Below, piece after piece: positions 25,624-33,937 of a stretch of DNA of 64,000 nt; the first letter of the stretch is position 1, and each line of letters starts with the position of its first letter. Under the pieces are notes generated by a model, which had not been told where the DNA came from, did no database searches, and saw only the letters and a list, made by a program, of their open reading frames with translations. The DNA is taken from assembly GCA_963839165.1 (NCBI GenBank), contig CAWIUG010000005.1:1550001-1614000 (forward strand). Reading direction: 5' to 3'. The stretch comes from DATFVA01 sp963839165 (GTDB lineage: Bacteria; Bacteroidota; Ignavibacteria; Ignavibacteriales; Ignavibacteriaceae). The translations under genes and the position numbers were made by a program.

Positions 25624-26220
25624 ATGAATGAATTTTGGGATAACCGGTACTCTTCGGATGGATTTGTGTATGGAATCGCACCGAATGAGTTCTTCAAATC
25701 TGAGCTAATCAAGGTGCCTGCGGGCAGACTTCTTTCGCTGGCCGAGGGAGAAGGGAGAAACGGAGTCTATGCGGCCGGTTTAGGTTGGAGTGTTGATGCT
25801 GTCGATTTCAGCTCCGTAGGAAAAGAGAAGGCCCTAAAACTAGCCGCTGAAAAGAAAGTTGAAATAAATTATACTGTCTCGGATCTGGCCGACTATCAGC
25901 CTGCAGATGAAACGTATGACGCTGTTTCAATAATATATATGCATCTTAATCCCGGGCTTTCGAAGGTTGTACACAAAAGAGTGGTTGATGCCTTGAAGAA
26001 GGGCGGCAAAGTAATTATGGAGGTTTATGCAAAGGAACAGCTGGGAAAAGATTCCGGCGGTCCGCAGAATTATGACATGCTTTATTCTCTTGAGGAAATA
26101 GCAGAAAACTTCAGAGAATTGAAAACAGAGATATTAACGAAGGAATATGTACACCTGAACGAAAGCATATATCATTCCGGAGAAGCTGTGGTAATAAGGT
26201 ATGTGGGCGTTAAAGAATAA
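25624..26220 (+). CDS. Class I SAM-dependent methyltransferase
   Basis: A 198-residue methyltransferase of the small TehB/Tpmt-like type. It opens MNEFWDNRYSSDGFVYGIAPNE in two conserved blocks, with LLSLAEGEGRNGVYAA as motif I and VDAVDFSSVG as motif II. The substrate is unknown. Its TAA overlaps the ATG of the next gene (TAATG), so it is coupled to the damaged glycosyltransferase. Confidence 0.85.
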   Translation: MNEFWDNRYSSDGFVYGIAPNEFFKSELIKVPAGRLLSLAEGEGRNGVYAAGLGWSVDAVDFSSVGKEKALKLAAEKKVEINYTVSDLADYQPADETYDAVSIIYMHLNPGLSKVVHKRVVDALKKGGKVIMEVYAKEQLGKDSGGPQNYDMLYSLEEIAENFRELKTEILTKEYVHLNESIYHSGEAVVIRYVGVKE

Positions 26221-27486
26221 TGAAAAAAGTCCTGTTTATAACATATTTCTGGCCTCCCTCCGGTAAAGCAACCCTCCACTGGCCGCTTAACATTATAAAA
26301 TACCTGCCTGCATCGGGGTGGCAGCCCGAGGTGCTTACGGTTGAGAATGAGTCGTTCACTCAGCGGGATGAAAGCCTGATGAAAGAGGTTGATCCAACTG
26401 TTAAAGTATATAAATCGAAAGCCCTTGAGCCTTTTAATATTTATAGGCGATTTACCGGAAAGGGAAAAGATGAACAGCTGATCGCCTCAGAAACCATTTC
26501 TACTGAGAATAAAGGATTATCACATAAACTTTCGATCTGGCTGAGGATGAATGTCTTCGTTCCCGATGCAAGGATAGGCTGGTATTGGTCAGGCGTGAGA
26601 AAAGGGAAAAAGATACTTGAGCATAATGACTTCTCTGCCATAGTCACTATAGGTCCTCCTCACAGCACTCATCTTATCGGCAGGAAACTGAGTAAGTCTA
26701 TATTCAATTCCTCACGTCCCGGTTCTAATTGATCCCTGGGTGGATATCATCTATTACAGGAATTTTAGGAGAAGTGCTCCTACCCTGGCACTCGATAATA
26801 CCTGGAAAAGTCGGTTATGATCGAATGCATCATCTGTTGTCTTCGTAACCAAATCGACGCAGGAAGATTATAACAGGAAATATCCATTCATAAAAGATAA
26901 ATCCAATGTTCTGTACTGGGGTTATAATGAAGAAAATTTTGAGGGTACCGAACAGAAAAATCCCCAAAAGGACTATAAGCTCCTTATACATGCAGGGAAC
27001 ATCTTCGATTATCAGAATCCGGGCTATCTCTGGAAAAGGATAAAAGAAAGAAATAATGATGAAGCGATAAGGATAAAGTTCATTGGGACTGTCAGTCCTG
27101 TTATAAAAAACGAAATTAAAAAGAACAGACTTACAGGTATGACTGATTATGCCGGATTTCTTCCATACAAAGAAATGTTAGGTGAGTTGCTAACTGCTGA
27201 TTACCTTCTTGTGTGCGCAACCGAAAAAAGACATGTACCCGGCAAATTATTTGAATACCTGAGGACGGGCAAACCCATATTAGCCTTCGGTGATGATAAC
27301 GACGAAGTAAAGAGCATATTGGAAAAAACCAACAGCGGGATGATGTTCAGATATGATGAGGATCCCGAAGAATTCTTTGAGAAGGCAGATACTTTTAAGA
27401 CAGATTTAGATGCTGTTAAAAAATTCGACCGCCGATCCATCGCCTCCCGTTTCGCACTGATTCTCAACCAGCTGAAAACTGGTTAA
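26220..27486 (+). pseudogene. Glycosyltransferase family 4, three frameshifts
   Basis: The intact family member would be about 420 residues. The N-terminal half (VLFITYFWPPSGKATLHWPL, then FVPDARIGWYWSG) reads in frame from 26220 to about 26710. The sequence then continues in a second frame as LIDPWVDIIYYRNFRRS, in the first frame again as LEKSV near 26799, and from about 26821 in the second frame as NASSVVFVTKSTQEDY through to VPGKLFEYLRTGKP and the stop at 27486. These need a net of +1, -1 and +1 base, all within about 110 bases, and the total length is one more than a multiple of three. It may be a decayed gene or a badly resolved stretch. Confidence 0.8.
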
Positions 27487-27528
27487 TTAAAAGTTTATTT
27501 ATTTTATTAACAGAAAATATACTCATAA

Positions 27529-28512
27529 ATGACACTCAAAAAATTACTGTCCCAAATCTTCGAATTAGAAGAGCTCCAGGATCAACCTCCGGTGTTGATA
27601 GATATAGGTGCCTCTGAATCAATACACAAATATTGGAAACAGATTTCAAATTATTCTATTTGTGTTGCATTTGATGCTGATGATAGAGAATTAGGTTATA
27701 CTGAAAAAGATACAGGTGATTTTAAAAAATTATATGTTTTTAATTGTATTATAACAGATTCCGATAAAGATACTTCCGATTTTTTCTTAACAGAATCACC
27801 ATATTGCTCCAGTACACTCCCTCCTTTTAATGAAAAATTAGAGCGATGGGCTTATGCAGAAAAATTTAAGGTTGTAAACGAGATAAAAATTAACTCTAAA
27901 AATCTTATGAGCTCACTTGGTGAGCTGAATATCAGTAGAATTGATTGGTTTAAAAGTGATTCGCAGGGAATAGACTTAAGACTTTTTAAGTCATTATCGG
28001 AAGATATTAGGAATGAGATCATAGTAGCGGAATTTGAGCCGGGACTGATTGATAGTTATAAAGGCGAGGACAAGTTATCAGAATTAATTAAATATTTTGA
28101 AACAGAAGAATTCTGGCTTTCGGATTTTAAAGTAAAAGGCTCCCAGAGGATTACACAAAAACAATTAGAGGAGAACTTTAGTTCTAAACTTTTTAAAAAA
28201 TTAGCTCAGTTTTCCCATAAAATGAGTCCGGGGTGGGCAGAAATAATCTACATAAAGGAATTTGGAGAATCACCTGATTCAATAAGGGAATTAATTTTAG
28301 GATGGGTTTTCTCAACGATTCTGGATCAACATGGTTATGCACTACTCTTAACTGATAAAATAAAAAGTCTGGATGTTAAAAATCCATATCTGGATAAGAC
28401 ACTGAAGAAAATGATAAACTATTCAAGTAAACAGCTGCGGCGGAATATTGTTTCCCTTAGGTTTCTTCCATCTTTTTACATAAAATTAAAACGTCTGGTT
28501 GGAATCCAATAA
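27529..28512 (+). CDS. FkbM-like methyltransferase domain protein
   Basis: A 327-residue protein. VLIDIGASESIHKYW is the SAM-binding start, CVAFDADDRE is motif II, and WFKSDSQGIDLRLFKSL matches the FkbM-type Lys-x-Asp-x-Gln-Gly segment. The C-terminal 120 residues are not recognised. Base composition is more A+T-rich than the genes upstream. It overlaps the convergent glycosyltransferase gene by 27 bases. It probably methylates a sugar, but no substrate can be named. Confidence 0.7.
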   Translation: MTLKKLLSQIFELEELQDQPPVLIDIGASESIHKYWKQISNYSICVAFDADDRELGYTEKDTGDFKKLYVFNCIITDSDKDTSDFFLTESPYCSSTLPPFNEKLERWAYAEKFKVVNEIKINSKNLMSSLGELNISRIDWFKSDSQGIDLRLFKSLSEDIRNEIIVAEFEPGLIDSYKGEDKLSELIKYFETEEFWLSDFKVKGSQRITQKQLEENFSSKLFKKLAQFSHKMSPGWAEIIYIKEFGESPDSIRELILGWVFSTILDQHGYALLLTDKIKSLDVKNPYLDKTLKKMINYSSKQLRRNIVSLRFLPSFYIKLKRLVGIQ

Positions 28513-29763
28513 TCGCTGATATTGATCGGCGTATTTTTTAGCGATGATGCTTAGAGTAAAGTTGGAAAGTACCTTAGTACGACTCTTGTTATTCAAACTG
28601 GTACGGGTATCTGCATCCAATCCAAGGAACCATAGAAATCCTTTCATCAGCTGCTCCGAACTCACTTCATCAGCTAAATAACCATTTTCCATATGATCAA
28701 TCATATCCGGCATTCCACCAATATTAAATGCTAACACCGGTGTTCCACAAGCTAATGATTCCATTACCGTATTTGAAAGATTCTCCTGTACAGATGGGGC
28801 AACAAAGAGATCTGCAGAATTATAAAATTGAACTATTTTATCTGCATTTTCTAACCTTCCGGTATAAAATATATGGAAAGGTAAATCATTTAATTCTCTG
28901 CTGGTTGAAGAACCCATGACTATTATTTCGATATTATCCGATAGCTCAGGTTTGGTCCTGCTTAAGGATAATAATGCCTCCCTTAAATAAGGAAGCCCCT
29001 TTCTCTCTTCACTTGCTGTGTAAGCACTAAATAAAAAAATAAATTTATTCTTAGGCAGGTTTAATGCATCCCTGGCTTCGTCAACTGCTTGCGGCTTAAA
29101 TAATTCAGTATCAATTGGATTAGGTAAAGTACTAATTTTGCAGTTCTTCAAAAGATCACTTTTTTTCGATTCCCCGGCAAGCCAGTTACTGCATGCCAAA
29201 ATTATAAATTGATTTCTATCAAATATTTTTTTCTTCTTATAAAAAGTAATTTTCGAAAAATCATTTTGTCCCCTGAAGATAAGTGATGGACAATCTCTAC
29301 ACTCTGTTATAAACTTGGTACACCCCAGGGAGTAATGACAGCCGCCCGTAAACACCCACATATCATGAAATGTCCATACTATTGGTTTCCTTAATTCCAT
29401 CAATTTTTCCAAAGATTTTAATGAAAGAAAACCTCCGTTTACCCAGTGTAAGTTTATTATATCGGCTTTTTTGACTAGAGGATGATTATGAATCATCGTG
29501 CCGATGAAAGGAATTGTGAATCTTCCTTTTGCCTTTACAGAAAAAAACCTGATCAGCAAATAATCAACTATGACCCTTATCTTGGTTCTAAGCTTATAAA
29601 AATAGCCTGAATTGATCGAAGTTACTGAAGAATCACCGGACCTTTTTTGTTGGACGAGAATTTTTGAATTGATACCGATAGAGTTTAATGCAAAACTAAT
29701 ATTATAACAGGCTTTGGCCGCTCCTCCACTAAGGTCAGATGTACTAATATGCAAAATGTTCAT
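28486..29763 (-). CDS. Glycosyltransferase family 4
   Basis: A 425-residue GT-B fold enzyme. The N terminus has the GT4 start ILHISTSDLSGGAAKACYN. The donor-binding half includes FLFSAYTASEERKGLPYLRE and the ENLSNTVMESLACGTPVLAF segment with the paired glutamates. A cysteine-rich patch (CHYSLGCTKF and ECRDCPS) resembles a small metal site found in some related GT4 proteins. The product is probably a surface glycan. It overlaps the FkbM gene upstream by four bases (ATGA), so the two are co-translated. Confidence 0.9.
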   Translation of the reverse strand: MNILHISTSDLSGGAAKACYNISFALNSIGINSKILVQQKRSGDSSVTSINSGYFYKLRTKIRVIVDYLLIRFFSVKAKGRFTIPFIGTMIHNHPLVKKADIINLHWVNGGFLSLKSLEKLMELRKPIVWTFHDMWVFTGGCHYSLGCTKFITECRDCPSLIFRGQNDFSKITFYKKKKIFDRNQFIILACSNWLAGESKKSDLLKNCKISTLPNPIDTELFKPQAVDEARDALNLPKNKFIFLFSAYTASEERKGLPYLREALLSLSRTKPELSDNIEIIVMGSSTSRELNDLPFHIFYTGRLENADKIVQFYNSADLFVAPSVQENLSNTVMESLACGTPVLAFNIGGMPDMIDHMENGYLADEVSSEQLMKGFLWFLGLDADTRTSLNNKSRTKVLSNFTLSIIAKKYADQYQRLLDSNQTF

Positions 29764-30566
29764 ACGATATTTTTATAAGCAAAAATATTTAGCTGCAGAT
29801 CCATTGCAGGATTCTGAACATTTATTTTGTTCTTAAATGGGATATGTTTTTCATATACAGAGTTGATAAAATACCTGAAGCCGTACTGAGATAATATCCC
29901 AAGTATCTTATTAAGGTCCTGCCCGCGGTCAGCAAAAGAATGATATTCGATGAATATATTTTTTATCTTTGAAATACTGTCTCCCAGATCTATAATGACT
30001 TCCGTTTCTGCCCCCTCGATATCCATTTTCAGAAAATCGATAATGCCCTGCTCCTGTTCAACCATCTCCTTAAGCCTGATTGAATCAACTTTTACTTTAT
30101 CCCCTTTTCCGTAAACCGAGCCTGCATCTGCTGAGTCAGAATAAAAATCCAACCCTTGATTATTTATCCATATCGCCTTAGAATAAACTTCAATTCCCTT
30201 GATATTATTCTTTTGCAGATTACCTTTAAGTATGCCGGTTATATTTTTATCTGCTTCAAAGGCTTTTATCCTTGCATCCGGAAAATGTTTTTTAAAGAAT
30301 AAACAGCTGATACCTATGTTTGCGCCGCAGTCATAAATTAGTGGAGATAGAGAATCTGTCTCGAATAGGTAGTACTGTTTGACAAATATTTCCTTAAACT
30401 GGTAGATGAATGATAGGCAATCGGTAACAGTGACATTATAATTCAGAAATTTTATTTCCCGGTTTTCATATCGGGGTGTTTTTCCATACAGGAATAAGAG
30501 TCTGAGATATTCTCTGTAGTACCTGTTTGTTAAAGACAAACCGATTATTTCTGATACAGGATTCAT
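29760..30566 (-). CDS. FkbM family methyltransferase
   Basis: A 268-residue protein with the FkbM domain: IYDCGANIGISCLFFKKHF as motif I, RIKAFEADKN as motif II and IDFLKMDIEGAETEVI as the hallmark Lys-Met-Asp-Ile-Glu-Gly segment. Such enzymes O-methylate sugars or acids. It starts directly after the stop of the glycosyltransferase at 30567 and is coupled to the one at 28486. Confidence 0.88.
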   Translation of the reverse strand: MNPVSEIIGLSLTNRYYREYLRLLFLYGKTPRYENREIKFLNYNVTVTDCLSFIYQFKEIFVKQYYLFETDSLSPLIYDCGANIGISCLFFKKHFPDARIKAFEADKNITGILKGNLQKNNIKGIEVYSKAIWINNQGLDFYSDSADAGSVYGKGDKVKVDSIRLKEMVEQEQGIIDFLKMDIEGAETEVIIDLGDSISKIKNIFIEYHSFADRGQDLNKILGILSQYGFRYFINSVYEKHIPFKNKINVQNPAMDLQLNIFAYKNIV

Positions 30567-31775
30567 TTACTTATGATAAACCTTTTTAAATGCTTTGTGA
30601 TATCCGTCTAAAACACTGTTTATATTAATTTCATTTTTAATTATATCAAACGAATTTTGACCCATCTTCGAAGCAGTCTCAGGATTATTAAGAAGTATCC
30701 TTATTTTATCTGCAAGGTCCACCTTATCACCTTCCGAGAATATATAACCATTATATCCGTTTCTTATCAGCTCTTTTTCAGTACCGTCACAAACAGAACA
30801 AATAACTGGCTTCCCGAAACTCATCGCTTCATTGATTGATAGTCCACCCATCCCCGCCAGCACATATACTGCGGACGACATTAGATATCGGCCAAGCTCA
30901 ACAGGATCGTAGGTGCTTCCAGAGAAGAAAATATTATTCGTTAAATTTAACCTGCCTGCCAGTTTCTGTAATTCCTCTTTTTCAGGACCCTCTCCAATCA
31001 CATATAATTCAATGTCGTTATAATCTTCTTTTAAGATGGCTGCAGCTTCTATTAGGAGATCCACTCTCTTCCATTTAACAAGTCTGCCTATATGAATGAT
31101 TCTGTGATTGTTCTGAAGAATACCTTCATCCTCGAGTTTTTCTTTTGCGGAAAATAAACGTGAAGTGTCGGGAGAATTATATGTAATGAAAATCTTTTCC
31201 CTGTCAACTCCATAAGAACCAAATATATCATAGGCGTCTGATATATAATCCACATGAGCATCAACAAAATTAAATATGATCGATCTTACAAATGTAAGGA
31301 GTTTTATCTTTAAGAGTGAAAATAAGGATTTCTGATATTTGGTTTTCCCCTCATCTTCAGAATATATATTACCTTCAGTATAAAATTTTACAGCTTCTTT
31401 CTTACGAGGAATTCTAAAAGGAATTTCTTTATATATCAATGCTGTTCTGCCGAGTTTCATTTTTAACAGCACTGTTGGCAGAAAAACAAATCCGAGGATA
31501 TAGGGCCAGGTCGTCACAATAATGTCGGGTTTATTTTCTGATATAAATTGATTAAACCCTTTGAAGAATTCTCTTCCATACCAGGTTTTATACTCAGGTA
31601 ACTTGTGGACGTTAAACTCTACTTCAGACTCGCTCTGGAAAACTCCCTTCCCGATGATTTCACTTTTGCTGAAAGGAATAAGAACAGAAACATCAATATC
31701 ATTTAATTCGTTTAAGCGGTTTAATACAAAATTGTAATAATGCGGTAAACCTCCGAAAGTAAATAAAACTTTCAT
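30567..31775 (-). CDS. Glycosyltransferase family 4
   Basis: A 402-residue GT-B enzyme opening MKVLFTFGGLPHYYNFVLN. The donor site includes IIHIGRLVKWKRVDLLIEA and SINEAMSFGKPVICSVCDG. The start is set at the ATG at 31775, which overlaps the TGA of the upstream gene; a TTG four codons further upstream is less likely. The sugar is unknown. It is part of the minus-strand glycan operon. Confidence 0.9.
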   Translation of the reverse strand: MKVLFTFGGLPHYYNFVLNRLNELNDIDVSVLIPFSKSEIIGKGVFQSESEVEFNVHKLPEYKTWYGREFFKGFNQFISENKPDIIVTTWPYILGFVFLPTVLLKMKLGRTALIYKEIPFRIPRKKEAVKFYTEGNIYSEDEGKTKYQKSLFSLLKIKLLTFVRSIIFNFVDAHVDYISDAYDIFGSYGVDREKIFITYNSPDTSRLFSAKEKLEDEGILQNNHRIIHIGRLVKWKRVDLLIEAAAILKEDYNDIELYVIGEGPEKEELQKLAGRLNLTNNIFFSGSTYDPVELGRYLMSSAVYVLAGMGGLSINEAMSFGKPVICSVCDGTEKELIRNGYNGYIFSEGDKVDLADKIRILLNNPETASKMGQNSFDIIKNEININSVLDGYHKAFKKVYHK

Positions 31776-32437
31776 ATTCCCAGACAATTCTCTTCACGAT
31801 AAAAAATACTTGTGCTGGTGTAATGAGCGGTTATCGGTGACATACCCCAAAAGGCCAGCTGTTTAAAATGATTATTAGTCAGATGCACAACAGCATTCCG
31901 GTAAAGCTCCAGCTCAGAATTATCAAAAATAATAATACCATCTTCTTTAAGTTTCCTGATACTATTTTTTACAGAATTTTCTCTATCTCTTCCATCGATA
32001 ATAATGATATCAAACTGCTTCTTCTGGTTAACTACTTCCCTGCAATATTCACCACCGTATTTTAACTCCCTGTAAATTACTTGTGCATTCTCGGGTAGCC
32101 ATATTTTTATTTTCTTATACCAATCCTGATCGTTTTCCACAGCGATTATCGAATTAACCCTTTCAGAATACCAGATCGTCGAATTTCCGCAGCCGTATTC
32201 AAATACATCAAAATTATTTTTAAGTCTGGGTTCAATAAACTTTAAAAAGGGATAGGTATTCCAGGGGATAGGTTTACTATTTTTATCCACTGATTCCTTC
32301 TTATAAAAGCTGTTAAACCAACCGTCATCCACCAGCGTGCTTTCCAGCGATAGTTGAACGCAGGCTCCCAGCCTGATCCTATTCAGAAACTTCCAGGCTG
32401 CATTTCTTAAAAATTTATACTTTTTATTTTTAGTCAT
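31772..32437 (-). CDS. SAM-dependent methyltransferase-like protein
   Basis: A 221-residue protein with a Rossmann methyltransferase core. FDVFEYGCGNSTIWYSERV is motif I, IIAVENDQDW motif II and FDIIIIDGRDRENSVKNS motif IV. The N-terminal 60 residues are basic and unrecognised. It sits between the flippase (8-base overlap) and a glycosyltransferase (4-base overlap), so it acts in the glycan pathway. Confidence 0.8.
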   Translation of the reverse strand: MTKNKKYKFLRNAAWKFLNRIRLGACVQLSLESTLVDDGWFNSFYKKESVDKNSKPIPWNTYPFLKFIEPRLKNNFDVFEYGCGNSTIWYSERVNSIIAVENDQDWYKKIKIWLPENAQVIYRELKYGGEYCREVVNQKKQFDIIIIDGRDRENSVKNSIRKLKEDGIIIFDNSELELYRNAVVHLTNNHFKQLAFWGMSPITAHYTSTSIFYREENCLGI

Positions 32438-33926
32438 TTTCGGAATTACTCAGATTCTTTCTCCATTCTGCAGGATTTTTCCATTTTTTATAGAAGCCTG
32501 CCAGACTCTCAATCTCCCTGATCTCAAAAAATCTGAGGAAATAAAGTATAAAAGGGAATATGATCAGCAGGATGGTTTTAGCAATCAGATCAAATAATAA
32601 ATTAAGATTAAAAATTAAAGAAATCAGGTATAAACCTACTCCTATAGATATAGTTATGGCAACCTTGATGTTCTCAAATGGTATTTTATAGTACTTTTGA
32701 GATATATGATAAGATAACCAATATAGAAAAATAAAAGAAATCAGGGTTGAGTAAGCGGCGGCCATCATTCCCCAGATTGGTATCAAGATAATATTTAGTA
32801 TTATGTTAAGAAGCGAGGCTGTTAAGGTTATAATAGCCAGGGACTTTGTCTTTTTTGTAAGCAGCATCCCCAGTGTGGCAACAATTCTCATTCCGAAAAA
32901 TATGTATGAGAATACTATAACAGGTATTACTTTTGCGGCACCCCAGTACTCCGGATTCAATGCGAATATCTTGATGATGTGCCCGCTGAACAGAGAGATG
33001 GCAAGACTTATCCAGACTAACAAGAATGTCAAATATGTCAGCAGCTTGGAGAAATACCTTTTGTCACCTTCCTGCTGATAAATCTTGTAGGCAAAAGGCA
33101 TCAGAGCAAGACTGAAAGGCATAATGATAAACATATTGACTACACCCGATATCCTGTAACCAAGATCATATAGTCCAAGTTCATTGTAATTGGTGAAATA
33201 TTTCAGGATGTACCTGTCGCTTACATTCAGGATCAGCATTGCTACTGATGTGAATATCATTGGAAACCCGAAGCTAATTGCTACCTTAATGATCTCCTTC
33301 TCAAATTTATGGAGCATACTCTTTAACATTGAAGGTAGCAGCAGTATGAAGAGGATCGCTTCGCTTAGAATGTATGAGTACAGAACTCCGCTGACGCCAA
33401 GTTTTTTGTAGGCAACAAAGAATATGATGAAGCCTAATGTAAATACTAGTTTGGTCAGATTGCTCGCCGTAAACCAGCCGGATTTTTCATCGGCCCTGAG
33501 CTTATTTGAGAAAAAGATATTCAGAACTCTCAAGGCAATAATGTAAATGGCCAGCCGCAGGTAAAGATAAAATTCGGATGAGTCCTGAAAGTATGATGAG
33601 ATGAAAGGAACGCTCAGTTCCCCCAGTGCAATAAAAATAACAAGGATAAATACTGATACTATACTTAATGTATAGAAGATACTGTTTTTTCTCTCCTGAT
33701 AATCACTATGATTGGAGAGCATCACAAGTGACTGACCAAGTCCGAAATTCAGAAGTTCAGTAAAGATTGAAATGGTTACTTCAAGGATCCCTAATACCCC
33801 GAACTCACTGACTGAAAAAAAAGTTGAATATATAGGAAGTAATATTATCCCGGAGGCTTTGGTTGCAAGATTACTGATGCTGTATATAAAAGAATGTTTA
33901 ACTAAATATTTTAATTTATCGAGCAT
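32430..33926 (-). CDS. Oligosaccharide flippase (Wzx/MOP superfamily)
   Basis: A 498-residue membrane protein with about 12-14 helices. The N-terminal FIYSISNLATKASGIILLPI is typical of polysaccharide flippases, and LSNHSDYQERKNSIFYTL is the first cytoplasmic loop. It should move a lipid-linked oligosaccharide across the inner membrane. It lies next to a YfhO protein and several glycosyltransferases. No polymerase (Wzy) was recognised in the cluster. Confidence 0.9.
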   Translation of the reverse strand: MLDKLKYLVKHSFIYSISNLATKASGIILLPIYSTFFSVSEFGVLGILEVTISIFTELLNFGLGQSLVMLSNHSDYQERKNSIFYTLSIVSVFILVIFIALGELSVPFISSYFQDSSEFYLYLRLAIYIIALRVLNIFFSNKLRADEKSGWFTASNLTKLVFTLGFIIFFVAYKKLGVSGVLYSYILSEAILFILLLPSMLKSMLHKFEKEIIKVAISFGFPMIFTSVAMLILNVSDRYILKYFTNYNELGLYDLGYRISGVVNMFIIMPFSLALMPFAYKIYQQEGDKRYFSKLLTYLTFLLVWISLAISLFSGHIIKIFALNPEYWGAAKVIPVIVFSYIFFGMRIVATLGMLLTKKTKSLAIITLTASLLNIILNIILIPIWGMMAAAYSTLISFIFLYWLSYHISQKYYKIPFENIKVAITISIGVGLYLISLIFNLNLLFDLIAKTILLIIFPFILYFLRFFEIREIESLAGFYKKWKNPAEWRKNLSNSEND

Positions 33927-33937
33927 TAAATACTTCT

